Notes: generated from the letters alone by a model not told the origin. Positions 17,605-27,192 are shown, counted from the first letter of the stretch. The stretch is 51,380 nucleotides of DNA from Vibrio sp. (GCA_028131545.1 JAOICL010000015.1:1-51380); one strand, 5' to 3'. Translations and numbers: made by a program.

Positions 17605-18174
17605 TTAAATGGCGTTGTGAGAATTCATACTCATCTTATCTTGCTCACTAGCAGAACCGGTGTAGTAATCTTTGAGTAAGGCGGTAAAAAATGTTTTTTC
17701 GTTTTCACATTGATGAAAGACATTATCATACGTTAATTCACCACTCGTCACTTGCTCGTTCCAATCTGATGACAACGTTTGCGCATGACCAATATTCGCT
17801 TGAATATATCCCCCCATATCAACCAACTTAAAATATTTCGTCGTTAATGCTTCAAAATAAAATAAGTTCGGGCCCACATCATGTTCTTGTTGCTGAGCAT
17901 AGAAAAACGTCGCACAAGACAATACCTGTAACGCTGACGTATCTATCATATGTTCGTAGGTTGCTGACACCTTTGCATCCATATCGTCGATTTTCTCAGC
18001 TTGGTTACTCTCATTCGAGCTCTTCGTTGTGTGAGTTGTCGTTTCATCGCTTTGCTCCGCCTTAGTTGTGTCTTTCGTCTCTGTTGACGGTTGAGAAGAG
18101 CACCCTATTAACCCTATGCTCATGAATACTGCTATGATTGCTGTCGGCTTTATCATCAATAACTTCTTCATCAT
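17605..18174 (-). CDS. Putative lipoprotein of unknown function
   Basis: The 189-residue product has a lipoprotein signal peptide: basic MMKKLLMIKP, a hydrophobic core, and the lipobox LIGC with Cys25. A serine/threonine-rich linker follows (about residues 26-60, QPSTETKDTTKAEQSDETTT), then a globular part of about 120 residues with two cysteines (VLSCATFFYAQQ, VFHQCENEKTFF) that I do not recognise. The second Met may be the true start; GAGGTGG precedes both. A terminator follows, so it is a single-gene unit. Sorting is uncertain; Ser at +2 fits outer-membrane targeting. Confidence 0.75.
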   Translation of the reverse strand: MMKKLLMIKPTAIIAVFMSIGLIGCSSQPSTETKDTTKAEQSDETTTHTTKSSNESNQAEKIDDMDAKVSATYEHMIDTSALQVLSCATFFYAQQQEHDVGPNLFYFEALTTKYFKLVDMGGYIQANIGHAQTLSSDWNEQVTSGELTYDNVFHQCENEKTFFTALLKDYYTGSASEQDKMSMNSHNAI

Positions 18175-18414
18175 TCCACCTCATTTCACACATCGTACTT
18201 TAAAAGTTTATGACATCTTTTCTATCCTTACCGAGTTAAAATTGGAGCATTGGGGCTTCACCGCAGAACAAGAAAAAAATCAATAACCCGATCAAATAGC
18301 TGCCGATTAATGATCTAAAATGCATTTTAAAAATAACGCATGGATAAACACCGCTTCTTTTCTGCCTATATGATCGAATATGTTTTATAATCATATTACT
18401 TATTCATAAAATAT

Positions 18415-19839
18415 ATGAGCCCCATGACCCAACCTTCTCAGAATCAGCCATCTCAGAGTCAATCTCCTCAACATCAGCCACCACAGGATCATTCTTCTCA
18501 ATCCCCATCTTGCAATACACGCACTCATAATAAAGCGTTGAGTAAGCAGTTGTTTAATTCAACGTGGCCAATGCTGTTTGGGGTGTTATCCCTCATGAGC
18601 TTTCAATTGGTAGACAGTGCTTTTATCGGTCAATTAGGCATATTACCGCTGGCGGTTCAAGGGTTTACCGCTCCAATACAGCTTATCATTGTTGGTTTAC
18701 AGGTAGGATTAGGCATCGCCACTACGACCATCATTTCACGATTACTTGGTGCCGAAAAAATTCAAGAAGCGAAGCAGCATAGTGCATTAATTGTCGTCGG
18801 TGGTGGCGTACTCATTGCTGTGATGGGCGTGTTTCTTTATCTGATCAGACATTGGGCTTTGGATTTATTAGGTGCACCAGCAGAGGTCTACCCGATTGTC
18901 GATGAGTATTGGATATACTGGTTATTCAGTGCTTGGTCGAGTGCGTTTCTGTATTTCTTGTATAGCATTTGTCGTGCGAATGGAAATACCATGTTGCCAG
19001 GGTCGGTCATGGTGATAACCAGTTTATTAAATATGATTTTAGACCCGTTGTTCATCTTTACCTTTGATATGGGATTAAATGGTGCCGCCATCGCGTCTAT
19101 TGCTGCATTTACCATAGGGACTCTGATCGTAGCACCAAAGATCATTCAGCAAGGGTGGTTAAGCTTTGATTGGAAAGATATTCATATCCCTAAAGTCTTA
19201 ATTTCTATTTCGCATGTCATGGGTCCTGCCATGACGAGTCAATTGATGCCACCTTTGTCTTCATTACTTGCTACAAAGTTGTTAGCAACCTACGGCCCAG
19301 CCCCAGTGGCAGCGTGGGCCATTGGTTCTCGTTATGAGTTCTTTTGTATTGTGACCGTTCTTGCACTGACCATGTCAATGCCTCCCATGGTGGGACGCAT
19401 GTTAGGTGCTGGGCGCTTCGATGATATAAAGGGAGTCGTTAAAGTCGCCAGTATCTTTATTGTCAGCTCTCAAATTATTATTGCCGCTATTTCTTTTGTT
19501 GGTGCGCATTGGTTATCGAATCTCATGTCTAAAGAAGCCGATGTTCAATCCATTTTATCGCTACACTTTGCTATTGTTCCACTCAGCTTAGCGCCCCTGG
19601 GGATCTGCATTTTAATGGTATCGCTATCCAACGCAATTGGACGCTCTTATCAAGCTTTGTTACTTTCTATACTGCGTCTCTTTGTCTTCTTTATCCCTTG
19701 TTTATGGATAGGCTCTCAGGTCGCTCAGATTCAAGGCTTATTGATTGGTGCAGCTGTGGGTAATACCCTTGCTGGTATCACTGCGTGGATCATGTTCCAT
19801 TCCCAACTGAATAAATTGAAACGTTGTAATCAAGCTTAA
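18415..19839 (+). CDS. MATE-family multidrug/cation antiporter
   Basis: This 474-residue polytopic protein has about twelve membrane helices in two repeated halves. The N-terminal half shows STWPMLFGVLSLMSFQLVDSAFIGQLG and GLGIATTTIISRLLGAEK (quoted in part), typical of MATE (NorM/DinF-like) transporters. The second half repeats this pattern (ALTMSMPPMVGRMLGAGR). Such proteins export cationic compounds using Na+ or H+; the substrate here is unknown. The cytoplasmic N-terminus has an unusual Pro/Gln/Ser-rich tail of about 35 residues (QPSQNQPSQSQSPQHQPP). ATG 18424 is an alternative start. Confidence 0.9.
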   Translation: MSPMTQPSQNQPSQSQSPQHQPPQDHSSQSPSCNTRTHNKALSKQLFNSTWPMLFGVLSLMSFQLVDSAFIGQLGILPLAVQGFTAPIQLIIVGLQVGLGIATTTIISRLLGAEKIQEAKQHSALIVVGGGVLIAVMGVFLYLIRHWALDLLGAPAEVYPIVDEYWIYWLFSAWSSAFLYFLYSICRANGNTMLPGSVMVITSLLNMILDPLFIFTFDMGLNGAAIASIAAFTIGTLIVAPKIIQQGWLSFDWKDIHIPKVLISISHVMGPAMTSQLMPPLSSLLATKLLATYGPAPVAAWAIGSRYEFFCIVTVLALTMSMPPMVGRMLGAGRFDDIKGVVKVASIFIVSSQIIIAAISFVGAHWLSNLMSKEADVQSILSLHFAIVPLSLAPLGICILMVSLSNAIGRSYQALLLSILRLFVFFIPCLWIGSQVAQIQGLLIGAAVGNTLAGITAWIMFHSQLNKLKRCNQA

Positions 19840-19879
19840 AGTTTTAAAGTTTTAAAGTTTTAAAGTTTTAAAGTTTTAA
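19840..19879. repeat. Tandem repeat, five copies of AGTTTTAA
   Basis: Five perfect 8-bp units run directly from the last base of the MATE stop codon context, followed by the degenerate copy AGTAGCAA. The tract sits between convergent MATE and crcB genes. Confidence 0.95.
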
Positions 19880-19899
19880 AGTAGCAAAGGTTCAAAGGA

Positions 19900-20280
19900 T
19901 TAAAGATTCAAAAGCTTGAAGCCCAGCCATGCAGCAGAGATACTGAATGTGACGTTAAGAAGGATATTTAATCCTGCCTTTGCAACGTCACCCTGCTGCA
20001 TTAATAACACCGTATCCATAGAAAATGTTGAAAATGTGGTTAATGCACCCAATAAGCCAAGTCCAATCAATTGACGCCATGGTGCTGAAGAAATTAACTC
20101 GTTATTAATCGCGGCAAGTAATATTCCCATAACGAATGAACCTAAAATATTTACCACTAATGTCCCATAAGGAAACCCTTTCCCAAACACTTGCGCGCAG
20201 TAATCCGATATCAGATAACGAGAGCATGCACCGATTGCTCCCCCTGCACCGACATAAAGTAATACTACCCATTGATTCAT
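19900..20280 (-). CDS. crcB: Fluoride ion channel/exporter FluC (CrcB)
   Basis: This 126-residue protein has four predicted membrane helices. Family motifs are GGAIGACSRYLISDYC near the N-terminus, GTLVVNILGSFVMGILL with the conserved Asn, and GLLGALTTFSTFSMDT, the phenylalanine-box and Na+-site region. Homologues form dual-topology dimers that expel fluoride from the cytoplasm. The leader (20281-20352) shows no recognisable fluoride riboswitch, but it contains repeats of TCCAACTTACAG. It is downstream of the EAL gene on the same strand, with 72 bases between them. Confidence 0.93.
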   Translation of the reverse strand: MNQWVVLLYVGAGGAIGACSRYLISDYCAQVFGKGFPYGTLVVNILGSFVMGILLAAINNELISSAPWRQLIGLGLLGALTTFSTFSMDTVLLMQQGDVAKAGLNILLNVTFSISAAWLGFKLLNL

Positions 20281-20352
20281 GACGCTTCCTTACTATTTCT
20301 CTATTCCAATTGACGGGTTATACATTCCAACTTACAGCTTATCTACTCCAAC

Positions 20353-21195
20353 TTACAGGCAAAGCTTCTTCCCTGCCTCTTCACTTTGCCTCAAATAATG
20401 TGCAAAGCTTATCTCTTGTTCGTCTCGAACGATAACAGGAGCTCCCCATATAAAGCCTTGTACATACGATACATTCGATGCCTTTAAAAAGGCAATAATA
20501 TCTTGATTTTCTGCTCCTTCAACAACTAAATCGATATCGAGTTCATGAGCCAAACTGATCACACTGTTTACAATGGCTACGCATTTTTTACACTCATCAA
20601 AGTTTAAGACAAATTCCTTATCAATTTTCAGCATATTTATCGGTAGTTGCGATAAGTGATATAAATTTGCGTAGCCTTGACCAAAGTCATCAAGGGCAAC
20701 AGTAAATCCTTTCTCTCTCATTAGGTGAAGTTCATCCATGGCTTTAGTCGCATCTATGGGCTTGTACTTCTCCGTAATCTCTATGCAGATATCCTGAGCC
20801 GATAATGTGTAATGATCCAAATAATAAAATAAACAATCTAATAATGATTGAGAACCAATTGAGTTAAACGGAACATTGATATGAAGAACCAAATCTGGGT
20901 ATTCTTCCTTCCATTGAGCCAATCGCTTAAAGGATTTATCGATAAGCCAATCATGATATTGCGTTGCGAGATCATGTGTCACAATGGCGTCTATCAACTT
21001 CTGTGATGAAATCTCTGGGGCGGATATATAGCGAACTAATGCCTCAATTCTTACCGGGGTTTCACTATCCACATCAAAAATCGGCTGATAGGCGAGTTCT
21101 ATACCAGCATCTGATAAAGCCAACTCAATTGCCTCTTTACTTGTATCTGCGCTCGTTTTATCAATTGAATTTAAAAACTCTTGTATTTGTCCCAT
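20353..21195 (-). CDS. EAL-domain cyclic-di-GMP phosphodiesterase
   Basis: This is a stand-alone EAL protein of about 280 residues without a membrane segment or sensor domain. The signature reads RIEALVRY. Further catalytic elements are visible: HINVPFNS (Asn), DICIEITE (Glu), ALDDFGQGYANLYHLSQLP (two Asp, loop 6), MLKIDKEFV (Lys), VVEGAEN (Glu) and VQGFIWG. The motif set looks complete, so hydrolysis of c-di-GMP to pGpG is likely. ATG 21195 (MGQIQEFLN) has AAGAAGG nine bases upstream; the frame extends to 21231. Partners and signals are unknown. Confidence 0.88.
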   Translation of the reverse strand: MGQIQEFLNSIDKTSADTSKEAIELALSDAGIELAYQPIFDVDSETPVRIEALVRYISAPEISSQKLIDAIVTHDLATQYHDWLIDKSFKRLAQWKEEYPDLVLHINVPFNSIGSQSLLDCLFYYLDHYTLSAQDICIEITEKYKPIDATKAMDELHLMREKGFTVALDDFGQGYANLYHLSQLPINMLKIDKEFVLNFDECKKCVAIVNSVISLAHELDIDLVVEGAENQDIIAFLKASNVSYVQGFIWGAPVIVRDEQEISFAHYLRQSEEAGKKLCL

Positions 21196-21466
21196 ACACC
21201 ATCGCCTTCTTAGAATATTGGCACCAGCCAAGTCATATGGTTATAAGTATATGACACTTCATTAAGTTCACTCTCTATATCAGATAATTAGTGTTGTTTC
21301 ATATTAAAGGGTGATTATTAACATTCTATTAATACATTATTCCTATCACAAAGGTCTTATTAAAATTAATTTAAATTTATTTATATTAATTTGAAATTTT
21401 TATTGTTCGTACCCGCTCTTATTTATTGAATCAATTAACGTGAAGAAAAATATAAAGGAATTTATC

Positions 21467-22231
21467 ATGAAAAAACTCGCTTTAACGCTTCTATCGACTT
21501 CTATTTTATTTGTATCTTCTCAGTCGATGGCAAGGGATTTCAACTTCGACGGACTTAATTCATTTGAGCAAAGGTTGAATGGTTTTCTATTTAAAAAATC
21601 ACAAGAAAAGCGTGGTGCTGCAACCTACAAGATAACAGTCACCAACCTGACAAAGGGCCAGCCTTTTTCTCCTGTTGCAGCTATTGCATACGATGGTAAA
21701 CAGCACGGACCCGCTTTTACATTAGGTGAAAGTGCACCCGTAGGCATTGAGCACATTGCTGAATATGGTAATGCCGCTGACTTATTTAATTCAAGTTTTG
21801 TCACTGACAGCGCTCAAGCACCAACGGATATAGAAACTCGCCTACCGGGCCGTACCGCTGAATTTGAACTCGTATTAAATAACTCTCGTAGTACACACTT
21901 AGCGCTAGCGGGTATGCTTGGTCGAACTAACGATGGCTTCATCGGTGTCCCTCATTTTGACTTAACGCAACTGCGTTTAAATGAGGAAGTTACAATAGAG
22001 TCTCCATCTTATGATGCAGGGACCGAAGATAATGATGAAGCACTAGAAACATTAGCGGCATTGGGTGTGGGTCCTGCTCGTGATGAAAATAGAACGGATA
22101 GTGTTGATTACATTACTGTGCATAGCGGTGTTATTTCAAAAGATGCAGGCTTAGCTAATTCACAATTAAATCGTAATGATCGACTACCACTCGGTTCAGC
22201 GGCTAGAATAACAATAGAAAGAGTGAATTAA
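21467..22231 (+). CDS. Secreted spondin-domain protein
   Basis: The 254-residue product has a classical signal peptide (MKKLALTLLSTSILFVSSQSMA, in part; cut probably after SMA). Its body matches bacterial spondin-domain proteins: YKITVTNLTKGQPFSPV, GESAPVGIEHIAEYGNA, and SPSYDAGTEDNDE, which resembles the acidic metal-binding stretch. The function of bacterial members is not established; adhesion or matrix roles have been suggested by analogy with eukaryotic F-spondin. AAAGGAA lies six bases before ATG 21467, so the in-frame upstream ATG at 21440 is unlikely. It has its own hairpin terminator. Confidence 0.78.
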   Translation: MKKLALTLLSTSILFVSSQSMARDFNFDGLNSFEQRLNGFLFKKSQEKRGAATYKITVTNLTKGQPFSPVAAIAYDGKQHGPAFTLGESAPVGIEHIAEYGNAADLFNSSFVTDSAQAPTDIETRLPGRTAEFELVLNNSRSTHLALAGMLGRTNDGFIGVPHFDLTQLRLNEEVTIESPSYDAGTEDNDEALETLAALGVGPARDENRTDSVDYITVHSGVISKDAGLANSQLNRNDRLPLGSAARITIERVN

Positions 22232-22278
22232 TAAAAATAAAATTCACTAACCTTATTAATTTACAATATTAAAACCCG

Positions 22279-22321
22279 CCCTGTACATTTAAGTTATAAT
22301 TTAACATGTACAGGGTGAATT
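22279..22321 (+). terminator. Terminator of the spondin-domain gene
   Basis: CCCTGTACAT (22279-22288) pairs perfectly with ATGTACAGGG (22306-22315), and TGAATTTTAAT follows. The loop is AT-rich and partly self-complementary. The rest of the 22232-22643 gap holds no recognisable gene. Confidence 0.75.
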
Positions 22322-22643
22322 TTAATATGAAAATTAAAATTAACGATTTATATATCTACATTTCCCTTTTCACATCATGCTCCCCATTTAACCAACTGTT
22401 TTACTTCAAAGTTCCGATGAAATAATTACACTTCCTCTCTCTCAAAGACTAGAATCACTCTCAAAAAAACAACCATTTCAATGAAATAGTTCTTAATATA
22501 TGTAAAGACATAGACGCCTGATACGCTTAAGTTGATGGTTATATCAAGAATCTTATTTTTTAATCAAAGACTCTTTTTAAACCAAAAAGTGATAAAGAAA
22601 AGATGTAAAACATTGGACTCTACAACTTAATGGACTTTAAAGC

Positions 22644-24884
22644 ATGAAGACTCTACCACCCATTTTAATCCCACTAACTCTATTTAGTGCATTTCACGCA
22701 CACGCTGAAGTCTCACCTAAACAACCGACGTTATCATGGATGGCATCCACTTATACTCTTGAAAATGGGCAAGTTTCCATTCCACTTTCTTGGAATATGT
22801 GGTGGGGAACGAACGGTAATAAATGGTATTCGTATCTCAACGGCTCTACGGTCAATGAAGGTTATAGCCTTGTACCCAATGGAAATCAGGCACAATCAGG
22901 AAATGAAACCTTGGTGATTACTGCCGCTGGCAGTTATTCTTTACAGATAGCACTTTGTCATAGTGATGAGCAAGGTGAAACATGTACATTATCTGCTGAA
23001 AAAGCGATCACTGTTACCGGTGATAGCGGCGAAACTGGTGGTGGCGGCGAAACTGGTGGTGGCGGCGAAACAGAACACTGTGAAGCACTTCTAGAATATT
23101 CAGCCGGTTCAACTTACATCACCGGTGATATCGTCTCAAATAATAATGCATTATACCAATGTAACATTGCTGGTTGGTGCTCATCTTCAGCTGCTTGGGC
23201 ATATGAACCTGGTTCTGGTTCACATTGGGAATCAGCATGGACACGTACTGAGCAGTGCGGCGAAACTGGCGGCGGCGAAACTGGCGGTGAAACTGGCGGC
23301 GGCGGCGAAACGACTCCCGAACCAACGGATTTCACGACCGTTCAAACTGACTATTTAAACACTCATGCAATTAGCCCTCTCATCTATGGTTATAATCAAG
23401 ATCACGAAGTCGTAGGAAGTGATAATAATCTCACTGCACGACGTTTAGGTGGTAATCGCTTAACCGCCTTTAACTGGGAAAATGGCGCATCCAACTCTGG
23501 GCATGATAATAACTTCACCAATGACAATCGTATCCCAGGACTAACTGGCGTTCTTTGGAATGATCGTAATACCGCAGGCCAAGTCTACAAAGTGTTTCAC
23601 CAAGAAAACTTAGATGCCGGTTTAACTTCCATTATTACGGTTCCTATTCAAGGTTTTGTCGCTGCAGATAAAGATGGATCCAATAAAACATTGGCACCTA
23701 GCTCTCGCTGGAAAGAAGTCGTTTACGAAAAAGGCAGTTCATTTAGTTTAACCCCTGATCAAAGTGATGATTATGTGTATGTTGATGAGTCGATTCACTT
23801 CTTAACTGAAACATTTAGTGACGCTACGACTGAAACAGGCGTAAAGTACATTTCTCTTGGGAACGAGCCGGCTCTTTGGGACAACACGCACGCTTATTCA
23901 CAACCCGAGCCAATCAGTGCTGCTGATTATGTTCAAAAAGTCATTGCTGCATCGAAAGCCGTTAAAAAAGTTGACCCAAATGTTAACGTTATTGTGGGTG
24001 AATTTGCGGGCATCAATATCTATGATCTTGGTAATGCTCCAGATTGGGCATCATTAAGTGAGCAATACGATTGGTTTATCTCTTATCTTCTGGATGAATT
24101 GAAACAAGCATCGGATGAAGCGGGATACCGACTGATCGATATTCTTGCGATTCACAATTATCCGCAGCATAAGGTGAATGCAAACGGTGAATTTGATAAA
24201 GGTGGAACAGTCGTGAAAAGCAGTACATCCACTGCTGATTATATTCGTCGTGCCAGAATGGATTTCCCAAGAAACATGTGGGATTCAGAGTACATTGAAC
24301 CAAGCTGGATCACTGATACCAAGATCAATGGCGAAGCTCATAATATTCTAGGTAGACTTCAAACATCCATTGATACCTACTACCCTGGTACAAAAATGAT
24401 GTTAGGTGAATTTGATTATGGACATGAAACGGATATCTCACACGGAATCGCATTTGCTGACCTATTAGGTGTTTTTGGTCAAAAAGGGGTAGAGATTGCA
24501 ACGCGCTGGGATCTTGATCCAAATGGCAGTGGCGCTTATACCAATGCCGCTTTCCAATTATATCGAAACTACGATGGCAACAAGTCAACCTTTGGGGATA
24601 TTGCCGTGCCAAGTCTTTTTGATAATAAAGATAATTCATCGGTTTGGGTATCAAAGCACAGTGATACTGGTCATATTCATGTCATTTTGCTGAATAAATC
24701 CATTAATGACACCATTGAATTTGACGTTCCATTACCTAATGAAAGCTATTCTTTAGACAGCTTATATGGTTTTGACTCTGCAAATTCAGCAGTCACTGAA
24801 AAAACGTTTGATGGTGACATTAGCGATGGAAAAGTCAGCATCAACATTCCAAAGCTCAGTGCTTACCACTTAATTTTGAAGTAG
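22644..24884 (+). CDS. Secreted modular glycoside hydrolase family 44 enzyme with chitinase-type accessory domains
   Basis: This 746-residue exported protein has a signal peptide (residues 1-21, ending AHA). Next is a chitinase-A N-terminal-like Ig/FnIII domain, about 22-128 (LSWNMWWGTNG, YSLQIALCHSDEQG). A Gly/Glu/Thr linker of GETGGG repeats leads to a CBM5/12-type module, about 145-206, with its paired cysteines and tryptophans (SAGSTYITGDIVSNNNALYQC, in part). After a second GETGG linker comes the GH44 catalytic domain, about 228-746 (SPLIYGYNQDHE, RRLGGNRLTAFNWENG). The likely acid/base is E408 in SLGNEPALW and the nucleophile E589 in MLGEFDYGHE. GH44 enzymes cleave beta-1,4-glucans or xyloglucan; the chitin-type modules make the real substrate uncertain. 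A terminator follows. Confidence 0.88.
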   Translation: MKTLPPILIPLTLFSAFHAHAEVSPKQPTLSWMASTYTLENGQVSIPLSWNMWWGTNGNKWYSYLNGSTVNEGYSLVPNGNQAQSGNETLVITAAGSYSLQIALCHSDEQGETCTLSAEKAITVTGDSGETGGGGETGGGGETEHCEALLEYSAGSTYITGDIVSNNNALYQCNIAGWCSSSAAWAYEPGSGSHWESAWTRTEQCGETGGGETGGETGGGGETTPEPTDFTTVQTDYLNTHAISPLIYGYNQDHEVVGSDNNLTARRLGGNRLTAFNWENGASNSGHDNNFTNDNRIPGLTGVLWNDRNTAGQVYKVFHQENLDAGLTSIITVPIQGFVAADKDGSNKTLAPSSRWKEVVYEKGSSFSLTPDQSDDYVYVDESIHFLTETFSDATTETGVKYISLGNEPALWDNTHAYSQPEPISAADYVQKVIAASKAVKKVDPNVNVIVGEFAGINIYDLGNAPDWASLSEQYDWFISYLLDELKQASDEAGYRLIDILAIHNYPQHKVNANGEFDKGGTVVKSSTSTADYIRRARMDFPRNMWDSEYIEPSWITDTKINGEAHNILGRLQTSIDTYYPGTKMMLGEFDYGHETDISHGIAFADLLGVFGQKGVEIATRWDLDPNGSGAYTNAAFQLYRNYDGNKSTFGDIAVPSLFDNKDNSSVWVSKHSDTGHIHVILLNKSINDTIEFDVPLPNESYSLDSLYGFDSANSAVTEKTFDGDISDGKVSINIPKLSAYHLILK

Positions 24885-24920
24885 TACATTTCGGTTAATC
24901 GGTAGAATATTCACTCCTAG

Positions 24921-24948
24921 AAAGGGCATCGTCATGATGCCCTTTTTT
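24921..24948 (+). terminator. Terminator of the GH44 gene
   Basis: AAAGGGCATC pairs with GATGCCCTTT and is followed by TTTTAT. It lies about 35 bases after the GH44 stop. Confidence 0.9.
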
Positions 24949-25067
24949 ATCAATACAATTTAATCTTATCACTCAATAATCTGTACAGATACAACGACAA
25001 TATCATAGTATACTCTGCTGACACATCAGATAACCTAGCGCCTTCTCATCAACAAGGATTCAATATA

Positions 25068-25868
25068 ATGGAACCTAGCAGAAAATTGCTCGCATCGGAC
25101 TATGACAAAACCTTTTTCTATAAAACCGCACAGGATAAATTGCCGGCTAATTTAGAAGCGGTAGCTCAATGGCAAAGTGAAAATAACCTGTTTGTGATCA
25201 GCACTGGCCGTGATGCAGCAAGTATGCTCCATGAAAGAAAAACACGGCATCTATCCTTTGATTACCTTGTCTCATTAAATGGGTCTTTTATCATTGACCG
25301 CCATGAAAATGTTCTCTTCAAAGCTGCCATACCGACACACATTGCAGCTGAGTTAGTCAGCGATCTTCGTATTGAATTCAACGATGAGCTAATCGTGTCT
25401 AACGGTTTTGATGGTTGTAATTTAACGAATAAAGAGAAAAGTAAAACAGACTCTGTCGCTAAGGAGATTTTTCAACGTAATTCAACGATCTATTCAAGAA
25501 GCATTGAAGAGTCACTCAATTATGATGTCTTTCTGATTGGCTGTTTAACGCAAAACCAAGAACAAGCCACCGCAGTAAAGAAACGAATTATGGATAAATT
25601 CGGACGTGACCTTGATGTGTTTATTAATCTAAATTACATCAATGTGGTACCGAAAGGAATTTCCAAAGCCAGCGGGGTGAACACCATTCTATCGCACGAG
25701 GAAATATCAAAAAACGATGTTGTGAGTATTGGTGATGATCTCAATGACATTCCAATGATCGAAGAATTTAATGGCTACGCTGTACCAAATGCTCGACCGG
25801 AATTAATCGATGCTGCGCAACAAACCGTAGACAGTGTCGCTGAACTCATCAAAATGAAATTACAATAA
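25068..25868 (+). CDS. HAD-superfamily Cof-type (IIB) phosphatase
   Basis: This 266-residue haloacid dehalogenase-family hydrolase has motif I LLASDYDKTFFY (DxDxT), motif II VISTGRD, a lysine in the GISKASGV region (motif III) and motif IV VSIGDDLNDIPMIEEF, with a C2-type cap between motifs II and III. The family dephosphorylates small phosphorylated metabolites such as sugar phosphates and nucleotides; the substrate is unknown here. ATG 25068 follows an A-rich leader with AAGGATT. It is flanked by its own intergenic regions and looks monocistronic. Confidence 0.85.
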   Translation: MEPSRKLLASDYDKTFFYKTAQDKLPANLEAVAQWQSENNLFVISTGRDAASMLHERKTRHLSFDYLVSLNGSFIIDRHENVLFKAAIPTHIAAELVSDLRIEFNDELIVSNGFDGCNLTNKEKSKTDSVAKEIFQRNSTIYSRSIEESLNYDVFLIGCLTQNQEQATAVKKRIMDKFGRDLDVFINLNYINVVPKGISKASGVNTILSHEEISKNDVVSIGDDLNDIPMIEEFNGYAVPNARPELIDAAQQTVDSVAELIKMKLQ

Positions 25869-26055
25869 CCTTCCGTACCGATTGATATTCCCTACCTACC
25901 GAGAGCAAAATCATACCTAAAATCACATTACCTTGTGATATACGGTATGGTTTCCTACTCTTTCTGATAGGATGAAATTAATAATAATTTTGATCTAACG
26001 CACACTTAATATCTGATATCATACGCCTCCCGCGTTCCCACGAGTAGTCAACATT

Positions 26056-26934
26056 ATGGTCAACACACCTCAGCATTCCCCTTATTTAAGTATTCAATAC
26101 ATGCTGACGTCTGGATTAGGGTTCACTCTAATGGCTGTGTGTGTCAAATTGGCTAACTTTGAAGGCATACCTCTTTTTGAAATTATTGCTGTACGTGCCT
26201 TTGTTTCTTTAGTGTTAAGCTATCTCACCGTAAAAAGAAAAGGGTTATCTCCTTGGGGAAGTCATTACACCCTTCTCTCTTTGAGAGGTGCGCTGGGTAC
26301 GGTAGCCTTGGTCGGTGTTTATTACGCGTTAACTGAACTTCCTCTTGCTGTCGCGACGATTATTCATAATACCTCCCCCATTTTAACGTCGGTATTAGCC
26401 TTTTTATTTTTAAAAGAAAAGGTCCAATCTTCCACCATTATTAGTATTATTTTTGGCATGATCGGTGTTTTTATTGTCACGAACCCCGATATTATTTTTG
26501 TTGCTGCTGAAAGCAACTTATCAACGAATGGTATTCTAGCGGCCATCGGTGCAGCCATTTGTTCTTCTTTCGCATTTATTGTTGTAAAAAAACTCAGTAA
26601 AACAGAAGACCCATCGGTGATTGTTCTCTACTTCCCTTTGTTTGCTCTACCAGCATCACTGTTTTTATTAGGGGATGACTTTATTCTCCCTAACCTCTAT
26701 CAATTAGGGTTATTAATTTTAATCGGGATTTTTACTCAGGTAGGGCAAGTCTATTTAACCAAAGCGATGAAGATTGGTGATGCGAGCAAGACGGTCGCGT
26801 ACTCTTACGTTCAAATACTCTTTGTGATTATCTTTGGTTATTTAGTTTTTGATGAAGCACCCACCCTATCCATGCTATTAGGCGCATCGCTCATTATTAT
26901 GGGCGCACTGGTCAATGTCTTCAAAGGTCGATAA
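26056..26934 (+). CDS. EamA/DMT-family transporter
   Basis: This 292-residue membrane protein has ten predicted helices arranged as two EamA repeats (about 13-140 and 160-290). Family features are LRGALGTVALVGVYYALTELPLAVATIIHNTSPILTSVLAFLFLKEK (quoted in part) and, in the second repeat, AYSYVQILFVIIFGYLVFDEAP. Relatives export metabolites or amino acids; the substrate cannot be inferred. It is followed by a hairpin and a long gap before the ABC cluster, so it is transcribed separately. Confidence 0.87.
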   Translation: MVNTPQHSPYLSIQYMLTSGLGFTLMAVCVKLANFEGIPLFEIIAVRAFVSLVLSYLTVKRKGLSPWGSHYTLLSLRGALGTVALVGVYYALTELPLAVATIIHNTSPILTSVLAFLFLKEKVQSSTIISIIFGMIGVFIVTNPDIIFVAAESNLSTNGILAAIGAAICSSFAFIVVKKLSKTEDPSVIVLYFPLFALPASLFLLGDDFILPNLYQLGLLILIGIFTQVGQVYLTKAMKIGDASKTVAYSYVQILFVIIFGYLVFDEAPTLSMLLGASLIIMGALVNVFKGR

Positions 26935-26952
26935 GGTTAATTCACCATTTCA

Positions 26953-26980
26953 GCCCAATCAACCATATTGATTGGGTTCT
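26953..26980 (+). terminator. Probable terminator after the EamA gene
   Basis: CCCAATCAA (26954-26962) pairs with TTGATTGGG (26968-26976) and is followed by TTCTGCT. The T-run is weak, so efficiency is uncertain. No gene was seen in the remainder up to 27190. Confidence 0.65.
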
Positions 26981-27192
26981 GCTATCGCAGTCAGCTATTT
27001 TGTGTTTCACCTATCCTTATAGAATATTAAGCCTCGCTATATATGCCTACCCAGATATGAACACAAGTACTTAGCCCTCCTTTACAAACTTGTTATCTAT
27101 TTATATAGCTTGTGACCAACATCCAGTTATTCAACATTAATCACCATACCTGCGTGATCAGAACAAGCTTTTATTCTATCCAGACTTGTCTC

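Noticed and set aside
20281..20352. Fluoride riboswitch before crcB
   Set aside because: I could not find the conserved riboswitch core; only short TCCAACTTACAG repeats are present.
22321..22420. 32-codon frame starting MKIKINDLYIYI
   Set aside because: No ribosome binding site and no homology that I recognise; probably chance.
22796..22815. GTGGTGGGGAACG as a possible second att site related to the ffs 3' end
   Set aside because: It lies in the GH44 coding sequence and shares only a short G-rich run with ffs.
23114..23335. Long minus-strand frames over the GH44 linker
   Set aside because: They are produced by the repetitive GC-rich GETGGG codons and translate to low-complexity sequence.
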